A stretch of DNA of 64,000 bases from Streptomyces sp. CGMCC 4.7035 (GTDB lineage Bacteria > Actinomycetota > Actinomycetes > Streptomycetales > Streptomycetaceae): contig NZ_CP134053.1 of assembly GCF_031583065.1 (NCBI RefSeq), positions 124,001 through 188,000 of the forward strand, written 5' to 3'. A program made the translations under genes and the position numbers. Shown here one piece after another: positions 27,891 to 34,770 of this stretch; within the stretch, counting starts at the first letter, position 1; every line of letters begins with the position of its first letter. The notes beneath the pieces are model-generated. The model saw only the letters and a list, made by a program, of their open reading frames with translations, was not told where the DNA came from and did not search any database.

Positions 27891-28702
27891 TCTCCGGCAG
27901 GCGCCCTCTGCGGTCGCTTGACCGAGTCGAGATGGGCGAACACCACCACATTGGACTCGTAGTCGTGGACGGTGTGGTTGTAGGTGCCGCCGCAGGTGAT
28001 CACCCGCAGCTCAGGGGTGGGTGTGTCGGCGTAGACCCGGTCGTCGGGGAAGTGGGCCTTGCTGAAGGTGTCGACGGAGTCGACCTCGAAGCGGGCGACG
28101 ATGCCGTCCGCGCGGGTGATGTCCACCCTGCTGCCCGGCTTGAGAGTGCGCAGCAGCACGAACACCGCTGGGGCGGTCTTGGTGTCGACATGCCCCACCA
28201 CGATCGACGCCCCCCGCTCACCGGGCGAGGCGCCGCCCCTGAACCAGCCGACCAGATTCGTGTTGTTCGCGGGCGGCGGGTTCAACTGCCCCGAGGCTCC
28301 CAGGGACAGCGCCGTGAACGGGGCGTCCACCCCGATCTGCGGAATCTCGATCCGCTTCGGTACCGACCGTGGCAGCCCCCGCGTGGTAACCGCCGTCGCG
28401 TTCGGCCCCGGGAGCGCCGGGACGACGACCCCGGGCGGGGTGACGGTCGCGCGCGGGGCGACGGCCGGCGGGGTGACGGTCGCGGGCGGGGTGACGGCGT
28501 CGGGTGGAGTGAGCGTCGTGGGCGGGGCGACGGCCGCGGGCGGGGTCGGCGGTTTGGGATCCGCCGGACTCGTCAGGGAGTTGTGGATGAGCAGAGCGCC
28601 CAGCCCCACCGCCGCCGCCGGCCACAGCAGAGCACGGCCGGCAGTACGGGACACGGGCCTGCTCCGCGACTGTTCCGGCGGGGCGGACTGGGGGAGGGCC
28701 AT
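27884..28702 (-). CDS. Class F sortase, Pro/Thr-rich stem
   Basis: The 272-residue protein has an N-terminal membrane anchor (LLWPAAAVGLGALLIH, about 26-40) and a stem of Pro-Pro-Ala-Thr-Val repeats to about residue 95. The sortase barrel follows, with catalytic His171 (VVGHVDT) and Cys237 (ELRVITCGG). Asn251 stands where a catalytic Arg is usual (ESNVVVFAHL). Actinobacterial class F enzymes carry this VITCGG form. It lies downstream of the GEH-repeat protein gene on the same strand, a likely substrate. The catalytic role of Asn251 is not established here. Confidence 0.85.
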   Translation of the reverse strand: MALPQSAPPEQSRSRPVSRTAGRALLWPAAAVGLGALLIHNSLTSPADPKPPTPPAAVAPPTTLTPPDAVTPPATVTPPAVAPRATVTPPGVVVPALPGPNATAVTTRGLPRSVPKRIEIPQIGVDAPFTALSLGASGQLNPPPANNTNLVGWFRGGASPGERGASIVVGHVDTKTAPAVFVLLRTLKPGSRVDITRADGIVARFEVDSVDTFSKAHFPDDRVYADTPTPELRVITCGGTYNHTVHDYESNVVVFAHLDSVKRPQRAPAGDH

Positions 28703-28866
28703 CAGGCAATGCCTTTCATGAGCGGGAGCGGCGGTCGGATCATCAACAGGGGTCGGACATCGCCGGGCCGGGCAGCAGCCGGCCCCGACGCCGCGGCCGC
28801 GGCCGCCGTCACCCTTTCCAGAGCGACAGCGGCCGCGACCGCGAGCAACTGGTGAGCGCCGGCCGA

Positions 28867-29805
28867 TCAGGCCTGGGCGGCACCCGAAGTGCCCCGGCGC
28901 CGCAGCATGTAGGCGCCCGCGCCGAGACCGCCGAGCAGCAGCACCGAACCCGCGGCCAGACCGTTGCCGGACTGCGCCAGCCCGCCGCCACCGGCGTGCA
29001 CGCCACCGCGCGGCTTGTTCGACCCGCCGTGCTCGCCGCTCCGGCCGTGCTCGCCGCTCCGGCCCTCCTCGCTCCGGCCCTCCTCGCTCTGGCCCTCGTC
29101 CTCGGCCCCCGCCATGGGCGGCGCACCACCGTCGGACTGCTCCCCGCTGTCCTGACCGTCCGACGACTGGTCGTCGCCCTCGTGCGACCAGCCGCCGTCC
29201 TGGGCCGACCGCATGGCCAGCGCACCGCCACCGGCGCGCACGCCACCGCTCGGCTTCTTCGACCGGTCGTCGTCCTGCGAGCGACCGTTGTCCTCGTCGT
29301 GCTCGCCGCGGTTGCCGTGTTCGCCGCGGCCGCCGTGCTCGCCGTGCTCGCCGCGGCCGCCGTGCTCGCCGTGCTCGCCGTGTTCGCCGCGGCCGCCGTG
29401 CTCGCCGTGCTCGCCACGGCCGCCGTGCTCGCCGTGCTCGCCGTGCTCGCCGTGCTCGCCGTGCCTGCCGTGCGACCGGCCGCCCTCGTCCTCGTCGTCG
29501 CCGTCCTCGTCGTGCTCGCCGCGGTTGCCGTGTTCGCCGTGCTCGCCGCGGCCGCCGTGTTCACCGCGGCCGCCGTGCTCGCCGCGGCCGCCGTGCTCGC
29601 CGCGGCCGCCGTGCTCCTCGTCCGACCGGCCGCCGTCCTCGTCCCCCGACTCCTCTCCACCGTCGTCGTGTCTGTCGCTGCCGTAGGAAGAACCGTGGTC
29701 CGACACCCGAAGCTCGACCCCCGATGCCGCATGCGCGACGGGGGCGGAAAACGCGACGGCCGCGGCAACCGCCGCGGAGGCGAACATGGTCCGGGTCACT
29801 CGCAT
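28867..29805 (-). CDS. GEH-repeat secreted protein, candidate sortase substrate
   Basis: The 312-residue protein has a signal peptide ([17 protein letters not shown], cleavage after AHA). Residues 40-185 are built from G-E-H, G-G-R and D-E units, giving a stretch crammed with His, Glu, Asp and Gly that should bind divalent metals. Two copies of K-P-x-G-G-V-x-A-G-G-G follow (near 190 and at 264-274). The second precedes a hydrophobic helix ([15 protein letters not shown]) and an RRR tail, the layout of a cell-wall sorting signal without LPxTG. ATG 29803-29805 follows an AAAGGA site. The gene is followed by a class F sortase gene. Confidence 0.75.
   Translation of the reverse strand: MRVTRTMFASAAVAAAVAFSAPVAHAASGVELRVSDHGSSYGSDRHDDGGEESGDEDGGRSDEEHGGRGEHGGRGEHGGRGEHGGRGEHGEHGNRGEHDEDGDDEDEGGRSHGRHGEHGEHGEHGEHGGRGEHGEHGGRGEHGEHGEHGGRGEHGEHGGRGEHGNRGEHDEDNGRSQDDDRSKKPSGGVRAGGGALAMRSAQDGGWSHEGDDQSSDGQDSGEQSDGGAPPMAGAEDEGQSEEGRSEEGRSGEHGRSGEHGGSNKPRGGVHAGGGGLAQSGNGLAAGSVLLLGGLGAGAYMLRRRGTSGAAQA
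29308..29622. repeat. In-gene 9/18-bp repeats encoding GEHG(G/E)
   Basis: This is a dense array of nearly identical GCCGTGCTCGCC and GCCGTGCTCGCCGCGGCC units inside the GEH-repeat gene. Unit lengths are multiples of three, so gain or loss of copies would lengthen or shorten the protein without breaking the frame. Confidence 0.85.
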
Positions 29806-30250
29806 CAGAGGTAGTCCTTTCGCCGCCGCCACGAAGGCCGGCACCACGCCGGCTCAGCGGAATCGCAGCGGCAACGTGATCACCCTCAGCCCGATCACCG
29901 CCTCCCACCACCGCAGAACACGGCATACGAGCCGACTAGTACTCCCTCCGAGTGCCTGTAGGCCGAAAAGTAACCCGGTCGGCAGCACCCCCATCAGCCG
30001 TATCCCCACCACGAATGGCCGCGACGAGAGAGCGCCCTCCGAAGCCGATCCGCCCCATCCACACGTTCGATGACGCTGTATCAGTTCGGACGGGTGTTCC
30101 GGTGGCGCAGCGCCACGGCCGCTGACCGACCGTCAACTCGCATGACTTTGCCGTCTCTTTACAACCTGCTCCGGTGCTGTCTCGTCTCTCCGCTCGATCC
30201 GTCACTCAGCCCGCCGAGTACCTGGCGGACCGACGAAAGAGAGCGACTCA
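29806..30250. other. Divergent intergenic region, mostly non-coding
   Basis: This 445-bp gap separates the GEH-repeat gene and the small surface-protein gene. It is less GC-rich than the flanks. I see an ECF-type promoter candidate at 30163-30186 and no convincing small gene. Confidence 0.5.
30163..30186 (+). promoter_or_regulatory. ECF-sigma-type promoter, AACC-N16-CGTC
   Basis: AACC at 30163-30166 and CGTC at 30183-30186 are separated by 16 bases, the pattern of Streptomyces ECF promoters (AAC and CGTC elements). It lies 64 bp before the ATG of the surface-protein/sortase operon. An ECF sigma gene follows that operon, so self-contained regulation is possible. Confidence 0.45.
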
Positions 30251-30628
30251 ATGCGCCGAACTGTCCTCAGCGCCATGGCACTCGCGTGCACCGCGGCCCT
30301 GGCGAGCACCGTGCCCGCGTTCGCCGACGGGCAGAGCCCCGTCCCCTCGGTCCGCCCGACCGCCACCACCGTTCCGACTCCCAGCGCCGAACCGACCCGG
30401 GCGCCGGCCTCCGTCAGCCCGGTACCGACTGCGGCCGAATCGACCCGGGCGCGCGCCGGGAGGCAGGTCTCCGTCGTACCGAAGGGCGCGCCCGACACCG
30501 GAGTGACGGCGGCTTCCTCCGGGTCCGGGGGCGAGGGCGGTCTGATCGGCGGCGGGGCTGCCGCGGTGCTCGTCGTGGGCGGCGCGGCGGTCTTCGTCGT
30601 ACGTCGCCGGCGGGCGACCGGAGCATGA
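30251..30628 (+). CDS. Small surface protein with noncanonical sorting signal
   Basis: The 125-residue protein has a signal peptide (MRRTVLSAMALACTAALAST, cleavage after AFA). A Pro/Thr/Ser/Ala-rich spacer follows, then VPKGAPDTG (residues 76-84). A hydrophobic helix (AAAVLVVGGAAVFVV) and RRRR complete a sorting signal. The P-K-G-A-P-D-T-G motif replaces LPxTG and resembles K-P-R-G-G-V-H-A-G in the neighbouring GEH protein. GAAAGAGAG precedes the ATG. Its stop overlaps the start of the second sortase gene (ATGA), so the pair is coupled. It is probably the dedicated substrate of that sortase. Confidence 0.8.
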   Translation: MRRTVLSAMALACTAALASTVPAFADGQSPVPSVRPTATTVPTPSAEPTRAPASVSPVPTAAESTRARAGRQVSVVPKGAPDTGVTAASSGSGGEGGLIGGGAAAVLVVGGAAVFVVRRRRATGA

Positions 30629-31269
30629 CCCCGCTCTCCAGGCGCGCGTTCGCCGTCGCGGCGATGGCCTCGCTGCTCGTGGGCTGCGGCGGCCACGGGG
30701 CCGACCGGACCACGACGACGGCACGCCCCAGGAGCACGCCGCCGCCTTCGTCGGCTTCCGCTTCGGGCTCGGCTTCGGCTTCGGCCTCGGCGAAGGGGGC
30801 GCACGCTCTTGGGCGTTCGGTCCCGGTCGGGCTGCGGATCCCGGCCATCGGGGTCGACACGCCCGTCATGCGGCTGGGGTTGGCGTCGGACGGCAGTGTG
30901 CAGGTGCCGCCGGTCACGGCGCACGACCGGGCGGGCTGGTACCGGCATTCGCCGACGCCGGGTCAGGTCGGGCCGTCGGTCATCCTCGGCCATGTCACGG
31001 TCGGTTCCTACGGGGACGGGGTCTTCCGCCATCTCGCGCGGCTGCACCGGGGCGACCGGATCGTGGCGCGTCTGGAGAACGGCACGGCGGCGGTGTTCAC
31101 GGTCACGGCCGTGCGGACGGTCGCCAAGGCGGACTTCCCGGCGGACGAGGTCTACGGGAACGTGAACCGCCCGGAGCTGAGGCTGATCACCTGCGGCGGC
31201 CCCCGCACCGGCGACGGCTACCTCGACAACGTGATCGTCTTCGCCGCGCTCACCTCCGCAACCTCCTGA
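30625..31269 (+). CDS. Class F sortase with lipoprotein-like signal
   Basis: The 214-residue protein is coupled to the preceding gene by a 4-bp overlap. Its N-terminus SRRAFAVAAMASLLVGCGG combines twin arginines with a lipobox (L-V-G-C21), unlike the plain membrane anchor of the other sortase here. A Ser/Ala low-complexity spacer follows, then the sortase domain with His123 (ILGHVTVG) and Cys190 (ELRLITCGG). Asn202 occupies the usual Arg position (YLDNVIVFA). It likely anchors the adjacent small surface protein. Lipidation is inferred. Confidence 0.85.
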   Translation: MTPLSRRAFAVAAMASLLVGCGGHGADRTTTTARPRSTPPPSSASASGSASASASAKGAHALGRSVPVGLRIPAIGVDTPVMRLGLASDGSVQVPPVTAHDRAGWYRHSPTPGQVGPSVILGHVTVGSYGDGVFRHLARLHRGDRIVARLENGTAAVFTVTAVRTVAKADFPADEVYGNVNRPELRLITCGGPRTGDGYLDNVIVFAALTSATS

Positions 31270-31372
31270 CCTGCCCTCACGGATCCCGGGCCGCACCCAC
31301 GGAACGTACGCGGACGGCCCGGCATCCTCCCCCACAAGTGCCCTACGAGGCGCGTCACGACCCTGGAGAGCG

Positions 31373-31864
31373 TTGAAACGGTCCCGCGACAAGGCAGCGT
31401 CCGAGCTGTTCGCCGCCCTCTACCCGCGCCTCGCCGGGTGGTGCCGCCGTCTCGTCGACGACGACGAGACGGCCCACGAGATCGCCTCCGAGGCGTTCAC
31501 CCGGCTCTGGGCCCGCTGGACGTCCGTGGAGGAGCCGCGCGGCTTCCTCTACGTGACCGCGGCCAACCTCGTGCGGGACCACTGGCGCAAGCTGGAGCGC
31601 GAGCGCAGGGCCGTGCACCGTGCCACCACCGAGGCCACGGTCCGCCCCCACACCGAACAGGCGGACCCGTCGGTACGCCTGCTGGTCCAGTCGCTGCCGG
31701 AGCGACTTCGTACCCCGATCCTTCTGCACTACTACGCTGACATGCCGATCCGGGAGGTGTCCGTGCTGACCGGGCGCAAGGAAGGAACCGTCAAGGCCGA
31801 CCTCCACGCGGCCCGCGAACTGCTCCGCGTCCACTTGAGGAGAAGCCTTGACCCCACGCTTTGA
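31373..31864 (+). CDS. ECF RNA polymerase sigma factor
   Basis: The 163-residue protein has sigma region 2 (ELFAALYPRLAGWCRRLV, AHEIASEAFTRLWARW, EEPRGFLYVTAANLVRDHWRK) and region 4 (LPERLRTPILLHYYADMPIREVSVLTGRKEGTVKADLHAAREL). It starts at TTG 31373 behind GGAGAG; no better start is in frame. The next gene overlaps by 17 bp and encodes a membrane protein that may hold the sigma factor. Position after the sortase operon and the AACC-N16-CGTC site upstream of that operon suggest it controls surface display. Confidence 0.85.
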   Translation: MKRSRDKAASELFAALYPRLAGWCRRLVDDDETAHEIASEAFTRLWARWTSVEEPRGFLYVTAANLVRDHWRKLERERRAVHRATTEATVRPHTEQADPSVRLLVQSLPERLRTPILLHYYADMPIREVSVLTGRKEGTVKADLHAARELLRVHLRRSLDPTL

Positions 31865-32351
31865 CGACGAACCGGAGTTCGCCCCCGACGATCCCCTCGC
31901 GGTGATCCTGCGGCCCACCTCCGCCCCCCTCGCCCCGCCTCCCGGCCGCTACGAGGCGATCCGGCGTGCCGCGTCCCGCCGCCGACTGCTCCGCGCCGCC
32001 GCCGGGGTCGGCCTGTCCTGCGCCGTCGCGGTCCTGGTCGCGCTGCCGCTCCACCTGGCGATCCCCGAGACACCCGCGCCCCCGGCGGCCCCTCTCGCCC
32101 CGCCACCCGCGAGCGGCCATGCGCCGTATCCCACTCCGTCGGCACCTCGCACCTCGTCGTCGCCCACCCCGTCGGAACCGCCCGTGCCCGTCACCCCCCG
32201 CCCCACCCAAACGCCAGGGACCGAGAACTCACGCACCCCGAACAGACCGGCAGTCCCCACCCGCGAACCGTCGGTGACACCGACCGCGGCGCGGGTCGAT
32301 CCGTCGGCGAGTGACACCAGGGCCGTCCCCACATCCGGAAGCCGCCCCTGA
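31848..32351 (+). CDS. Single-pass membrane protein, possible anti-sigma partner
   Basis: The 167-residue protein starts at TTG 31848 behind AGGAGAAG, inside the end of the sigma gene. It has an acidic cytoplasmic N-terminus (FDDEPEFAPDDPLAVIL), a basic RRAASRRRLLRAA segment and one helix (GVGLSCAVAVLVALPLHLAI). A Pro/Thr/Ser-rich outer tail lacks recognisable domains. The coupling suggests sigma regulation, but no zinc-anti-sigma motif (HxxxCxxC) is present, so the role is inferred from position. Confidence 0.6.
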   Translation: MTPRFDDEPEFAPDDPLAVILRPTSAPLAPPPGRYEAIRRAASRRRLLRAAAGVGLSCAVAVLVALPLHLAIPETPAPPAAPLAPPPASGHAPYPTPSAPRTSSSPTPSEPPVPVTPRPTQTPGTENSRTPNRPAVPTREPSVTPTAARVDPSASDTRAVPTSGSRP

Positions 32352-32498
32352 CCTCACCCGCAACTCCGAGTGGTGGACCGCATCGTGGCCCTTGTGACAC
32401 CGCTGTGACGGGAGGAGTGGCTTCCGTCACAGCCCTGGCGGTCGGGACCCTGGTGGGGTGGGCGGTCCGCTGAATTCGGCCGCCCGACACGGAAGCAG

Positions 32499-32972
32499 GT
32501 GAAGGCGATGCTCGCGGGTCTAGGTATCTCCGCGTTATGTGCCATAGGAGCGCTGATCGCCCTGGTCGGGGTCATCGCGATGGCGCTTCCGGGTCGCCCG
32601 CAGCCCTGGCCGGAGCACCTGATGCAGCGTGCCGCGTGGCTGACCGGCGCCGCGGCCGCATCCGTCTACTCCCTGGGATTCTTCCTTGTCCTGGCGTCCG
32701 AGCAGGAGTTCAACAACGGCGCGGACTCGGTGCCGGCACCCGCGTGCCGCGACGGCTTCGACGCGGAGACGGTCCGGCACCTCGTCCACCACCGGTCCTC
32801 CTACCTGCCGCTCCGCTTCGACTGCGTCCGCGACGACGGCACCACGTATTCCAGTGATCCGTCTTACGTGTGGATGAACTGGACGAGCGCGTCTCTCGCC
32901 CTGTCCGCCGCGCTGCTCATCATCGGTTCTGGCTACGCGACCGAGCTCCGTGCCCGGAAGGACAGACGGTGA
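32499..32972 (+). CDS. Small membrane protein with TTA codon
   Basis: The 157-residue protein has hydrophobic segments at about 5-30, 50-70 and 130-150, with a Cys-containing loop (VPAPACRDGF, LRFDCVRDDG) that may form a disulfide outside. The GTG at 32499 or ATG at 32508 are possible starts. Codon 13 is TTA and neighbours include CTA and ATA, unusual codon use for this genome, suggesting bldA control or foreign origin. The next gene overlaps by GTGA and is also a membrane protein. I do not recognise the family. Confidence 0.65.
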   Translation: MKAMLAGLGISALCAIGALIALVGVIAMALPGRPQPWPEHLMQRAAWLTGAAAASVYSLGFFLVLASEQEFNNGADSVPAPACRDGFDAETVRHLVHHRSSYLPLRFDCVRDDGTTYSSDPSYVWMNWTSASLALSAALLIIGSGYATELRARKDRR

Positions 32973-33304
32973 TCCGCCGGTACGGGGTGCCGCTGCTGGT
33001 GAACCTGCTGATCGGCATCCCGGCGATCGTCGTGGTGTTGTGCGCCCGCTGGTATGCCGCGTACGGGCACTGCGGGCTCGAAGACATCGAACGGCCCGAC
33101 CTGGACGGGTGCAGCTACCACGACATCGACCACAGCGGGCCGATCCTGGTCGTCCTCGTCGTGACCGGCCTGTTCGTGCTGCTGCTCGTCCTGCTCGCCG
33201 ATGTGCTGCTCCCGCTCAGCCGCCGGCGTCCGCTCCGACCGTGGCTGCTGACTCTGCCCGCGGTGCTGCTGCCGTACGTTCTCCTCAACAGGGGAGTGGC
33301 ATGA
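32969..33304 (+). CDS. Small membrane protein, coupled to previous gene
   Basis: The GTG at 32969 overlaps the previous stop. The 111-residue product has three hydrophobic segments (VPLLVNLLIGIPAIVVVLC, ILVVLVVTGLFVLLLVLLA, WLLTLPAVLLPYVLL). A loop with two Cys lies between the first two (HCGLEDIERPDLDGCSYHD). The similar Cys-loop plan of both coupled proteins suggests they form one complex. Function unknown. Confidence 0.65.
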   Translation: MIRRYGVPLLVNLLIGIPAIVVVLCARWYAAYGHCGLEDIERPDLDGCSYHDIDHSGPILVVLVVTGLFVLLLVLLADVLLPLSRRRPLRPWLLTLPAVLLPYVLLNRGVA

Positions 33305-33408
33305 CATTCCGGTGAGCTGACCGGGTGTCAAGCCTGACGATCGTCGGGGGTGGGAGAGGGCCGTTCGACTCGGGTGTCCGGGGGCCGTCGTTCCTAGCGT
33401 CGGGTCCC

Positions 33409-34395
33409 ATGGAATCGAAGTCTCAGTACGGCGTCGGCCGTCGCGTTCTCGGGTCGCTGGTGGCGCTGGCCGCAGGAGGGGTTGTCCTGGTTCTGCTCTA
33501 CCCGGGCGGGCTGGGCGAGGCCGGACCGGTGCGGGTGACGGGCGGTGCCTCCGTGGCGGTGTTCCGGGCGTTGAACGGTGCGGTGGCCGACGCGCCGTCG
33601 TGGGCGGGGGCACTGCTGGACGCCGTCGCCGACGTTCTGCTGGTCGTTCTCGGGCTGCTCCTGGTCCGGGCAGGGTGGACGGGCGTGCGCCGTCGCGATG
33701 CCCGATCCGTCGCCGGGGTGGTCCTGGCCGGCGCCGGCACCGTCCTCGCGTACGCGGCCAGTGAGGCGCTGAAGCTGGTGGTGGACGAGGAACGGCCCTG
33801 CCGTGCCGTGCCCGGGGTCGAGGTGGTGGCCGACTGTCCGGGAACCGGTGACTGGTCCTTCCCGAGCAACCATGCCGCGCTGGCCGCCGGTCTGGCCGTC
33901 GGCCTGGCTGTCCTGCGCCCTCGAACAGCCGTTGTCGCGTTGCCGACGGGGGCGGCGGTGGCGGTGGCGCGGGTGGCGGCAGGTGTCCACTACCCGCACG
34001 ACGTGGTGGCCGGCGCGGCGCTCGGAGCCGCCGTCGTGACCGCGACGATGCTCATGGCGACCCCGTCCGCCACCGGGGCTGCCCTGGTGCTATTCGGCCG
34101 TTCTGGACGCCGGGACGATCCCGGCCTCGTGGGCGACGACGGCCGCGGCCGCGCGGTTGTCGACGCCGAGGCGGGTGAGGATGGAGCTGACGTGTGCCTT
34201 GACCGTCCCCTCCACCAGGTGCAGTCGGCGGGCGATCTGACCGTTCGTCAGTCCGGCACCGAGGAAGGCCAGCACTTGGCGTTCCCGGGGCGTGAGCGTC
34301 TCGACCCGGCAGCGGGCGGCGGCGTGTCGTTCGGCCCGCGCGCCGGCGCCTCCGGCCGCGAGATGGGCGATCACCCGGGCCGCGACCTTGGGTGA
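33409..34395 (+). CDS. PAP2-family membrane phosphatase, extended C-terminus
   Basis: The core (about residues 1-220 from ATG 33409) has several hydrophobic helices and the three PAP2 phosphatase motifs: K-x6-R-P (KLVVDEERP), PSNH (FPSNHAAL) and R-x5-H-x3-D (RVAAGVHYPHD). These enzymes remove phosphate from lipid phosphates such as undecaprenyl diphosphate on the outer membrane face. The open frame has no stop at the expected end and runs about 300 bp further, antisense through the response-regulator gene. The last 100 residues are therefore low-quality sequence. A true stop may have been lost by mutation. Confidence 0.75.
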   Translation: MESKSQYGVGRRVLGSLVALAAGGVVLVLLYPGGLGEAGPVRVTGGASVAVFRALNGAVADAPSWAGALLDAVADVLLVVLGLLLVRAGWTGVRRRDARSVAGVVLAGAGTVLAYAASEALKLVVDEERPCRAVPGVEVVADCPGTGDWSFPSNHAALAAGLAVGLAVLRPRTAVVALPTGAAVAVARVAAGVHYPHDVVAGAALGAAVVTATMLMATPSATGAALVLFGRSGRRDDPGLVGDDGRGRAVVDAEAGEDGADVCLDRPLHQVQSAGDLTVRQSGTEEGQHLAFPGRERLDPAAGGGVSFGPRAGASGREMGDHPGRDLG

Positions 34396-34770
34396 CAGAT
34401 AGGCCGCGCCGTCGGCCACGGCACGGACCCCGGCGATCAACTCCTCCGGCTCGCCGGACTTGATCAGAAAGCCCGCGGCTCCGTCGCCGAGTGCTCGCAG
34501 GATGTACTCGTCCTCGCCGAACGTCGTCAGCATGACGATGCCGGTGGTGGGGAGGGTCCGGCGGATCTCCGCTGCGGCGCGCAGGCCGTCCACGCGCGGC
34601 ATCCGGATGTCCAGGACGGCGACGTCGGGGCGGTGGAGCCGCGCGAGTTCCACCGCTGCGTGACCGTCGGCGGCCTCGGCGACGACGGTGAGGTCGGGTG
34701 CGGTGGACAGCACCGCCCGCACACCCTTGCGGACCATGGGCTCGTCGTCGGCCACCAGGACCTGGATCAC
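34090..34770 (-). CDS. NarL-family response regulator
   Basis: The 226-residue regulator starts at GTG 34768-34770, overlapping the histidine kinase stop by GTGA. The receiver domain has VADDEPMVRKG, Asp54 in VLDIRMPRVDG, Thr in MLTTFGEDEY and Lys in FLIKSGEPEEL. The C-terminal LuxR-type helix-turn-helix is intact (LTPRERQVLAFLGAGLTNGQIA, GTVKAHVSSILTRLG). Its 3' end is overlapped by the extended PAP2 frame on the other strand. Because of an upstream 7-bp duplication, the kinase frame now reads directly into this gene, so it might also be made as a kinase-regulator hybrid. Confidence 0.9.
   Translation of the reverse strand: MIQVLVADDEPMVRKGVRAVLSTAPDLTVVAEAADGHAAVELARLHRPDVAVLDIRMPRVDGLRAAAEIRRTLPTTGIVMLTTFGEDEYILRALGDGAAGFLIKSGEPEELIAGVRAVADGAAYLSPKVAARVIAHLAAGGAGARAERHAAARCRVETLTPRERQVLAFLGAGLTNGQIARRLHLVEGTVKAHVSSILTRLGVDNRAAAAVVAHEAGIVPASRTAE

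Noticed and set aside
25511..28855. A 1114-codon plus-strand open frame across the FtsX permease and sortase genes
   Set aside because: It is a shadow frame: Arg/Gly/Pro-rich without domains, while the overlapping permease and the opposite-strand sortase show clear family motifs.
29308..29622. CRISPR-like regular repeats
   Set aside because: Repeats are contiguous, lack unique spacers, keep the coding frame and encode GEH units; no cas genes are present.
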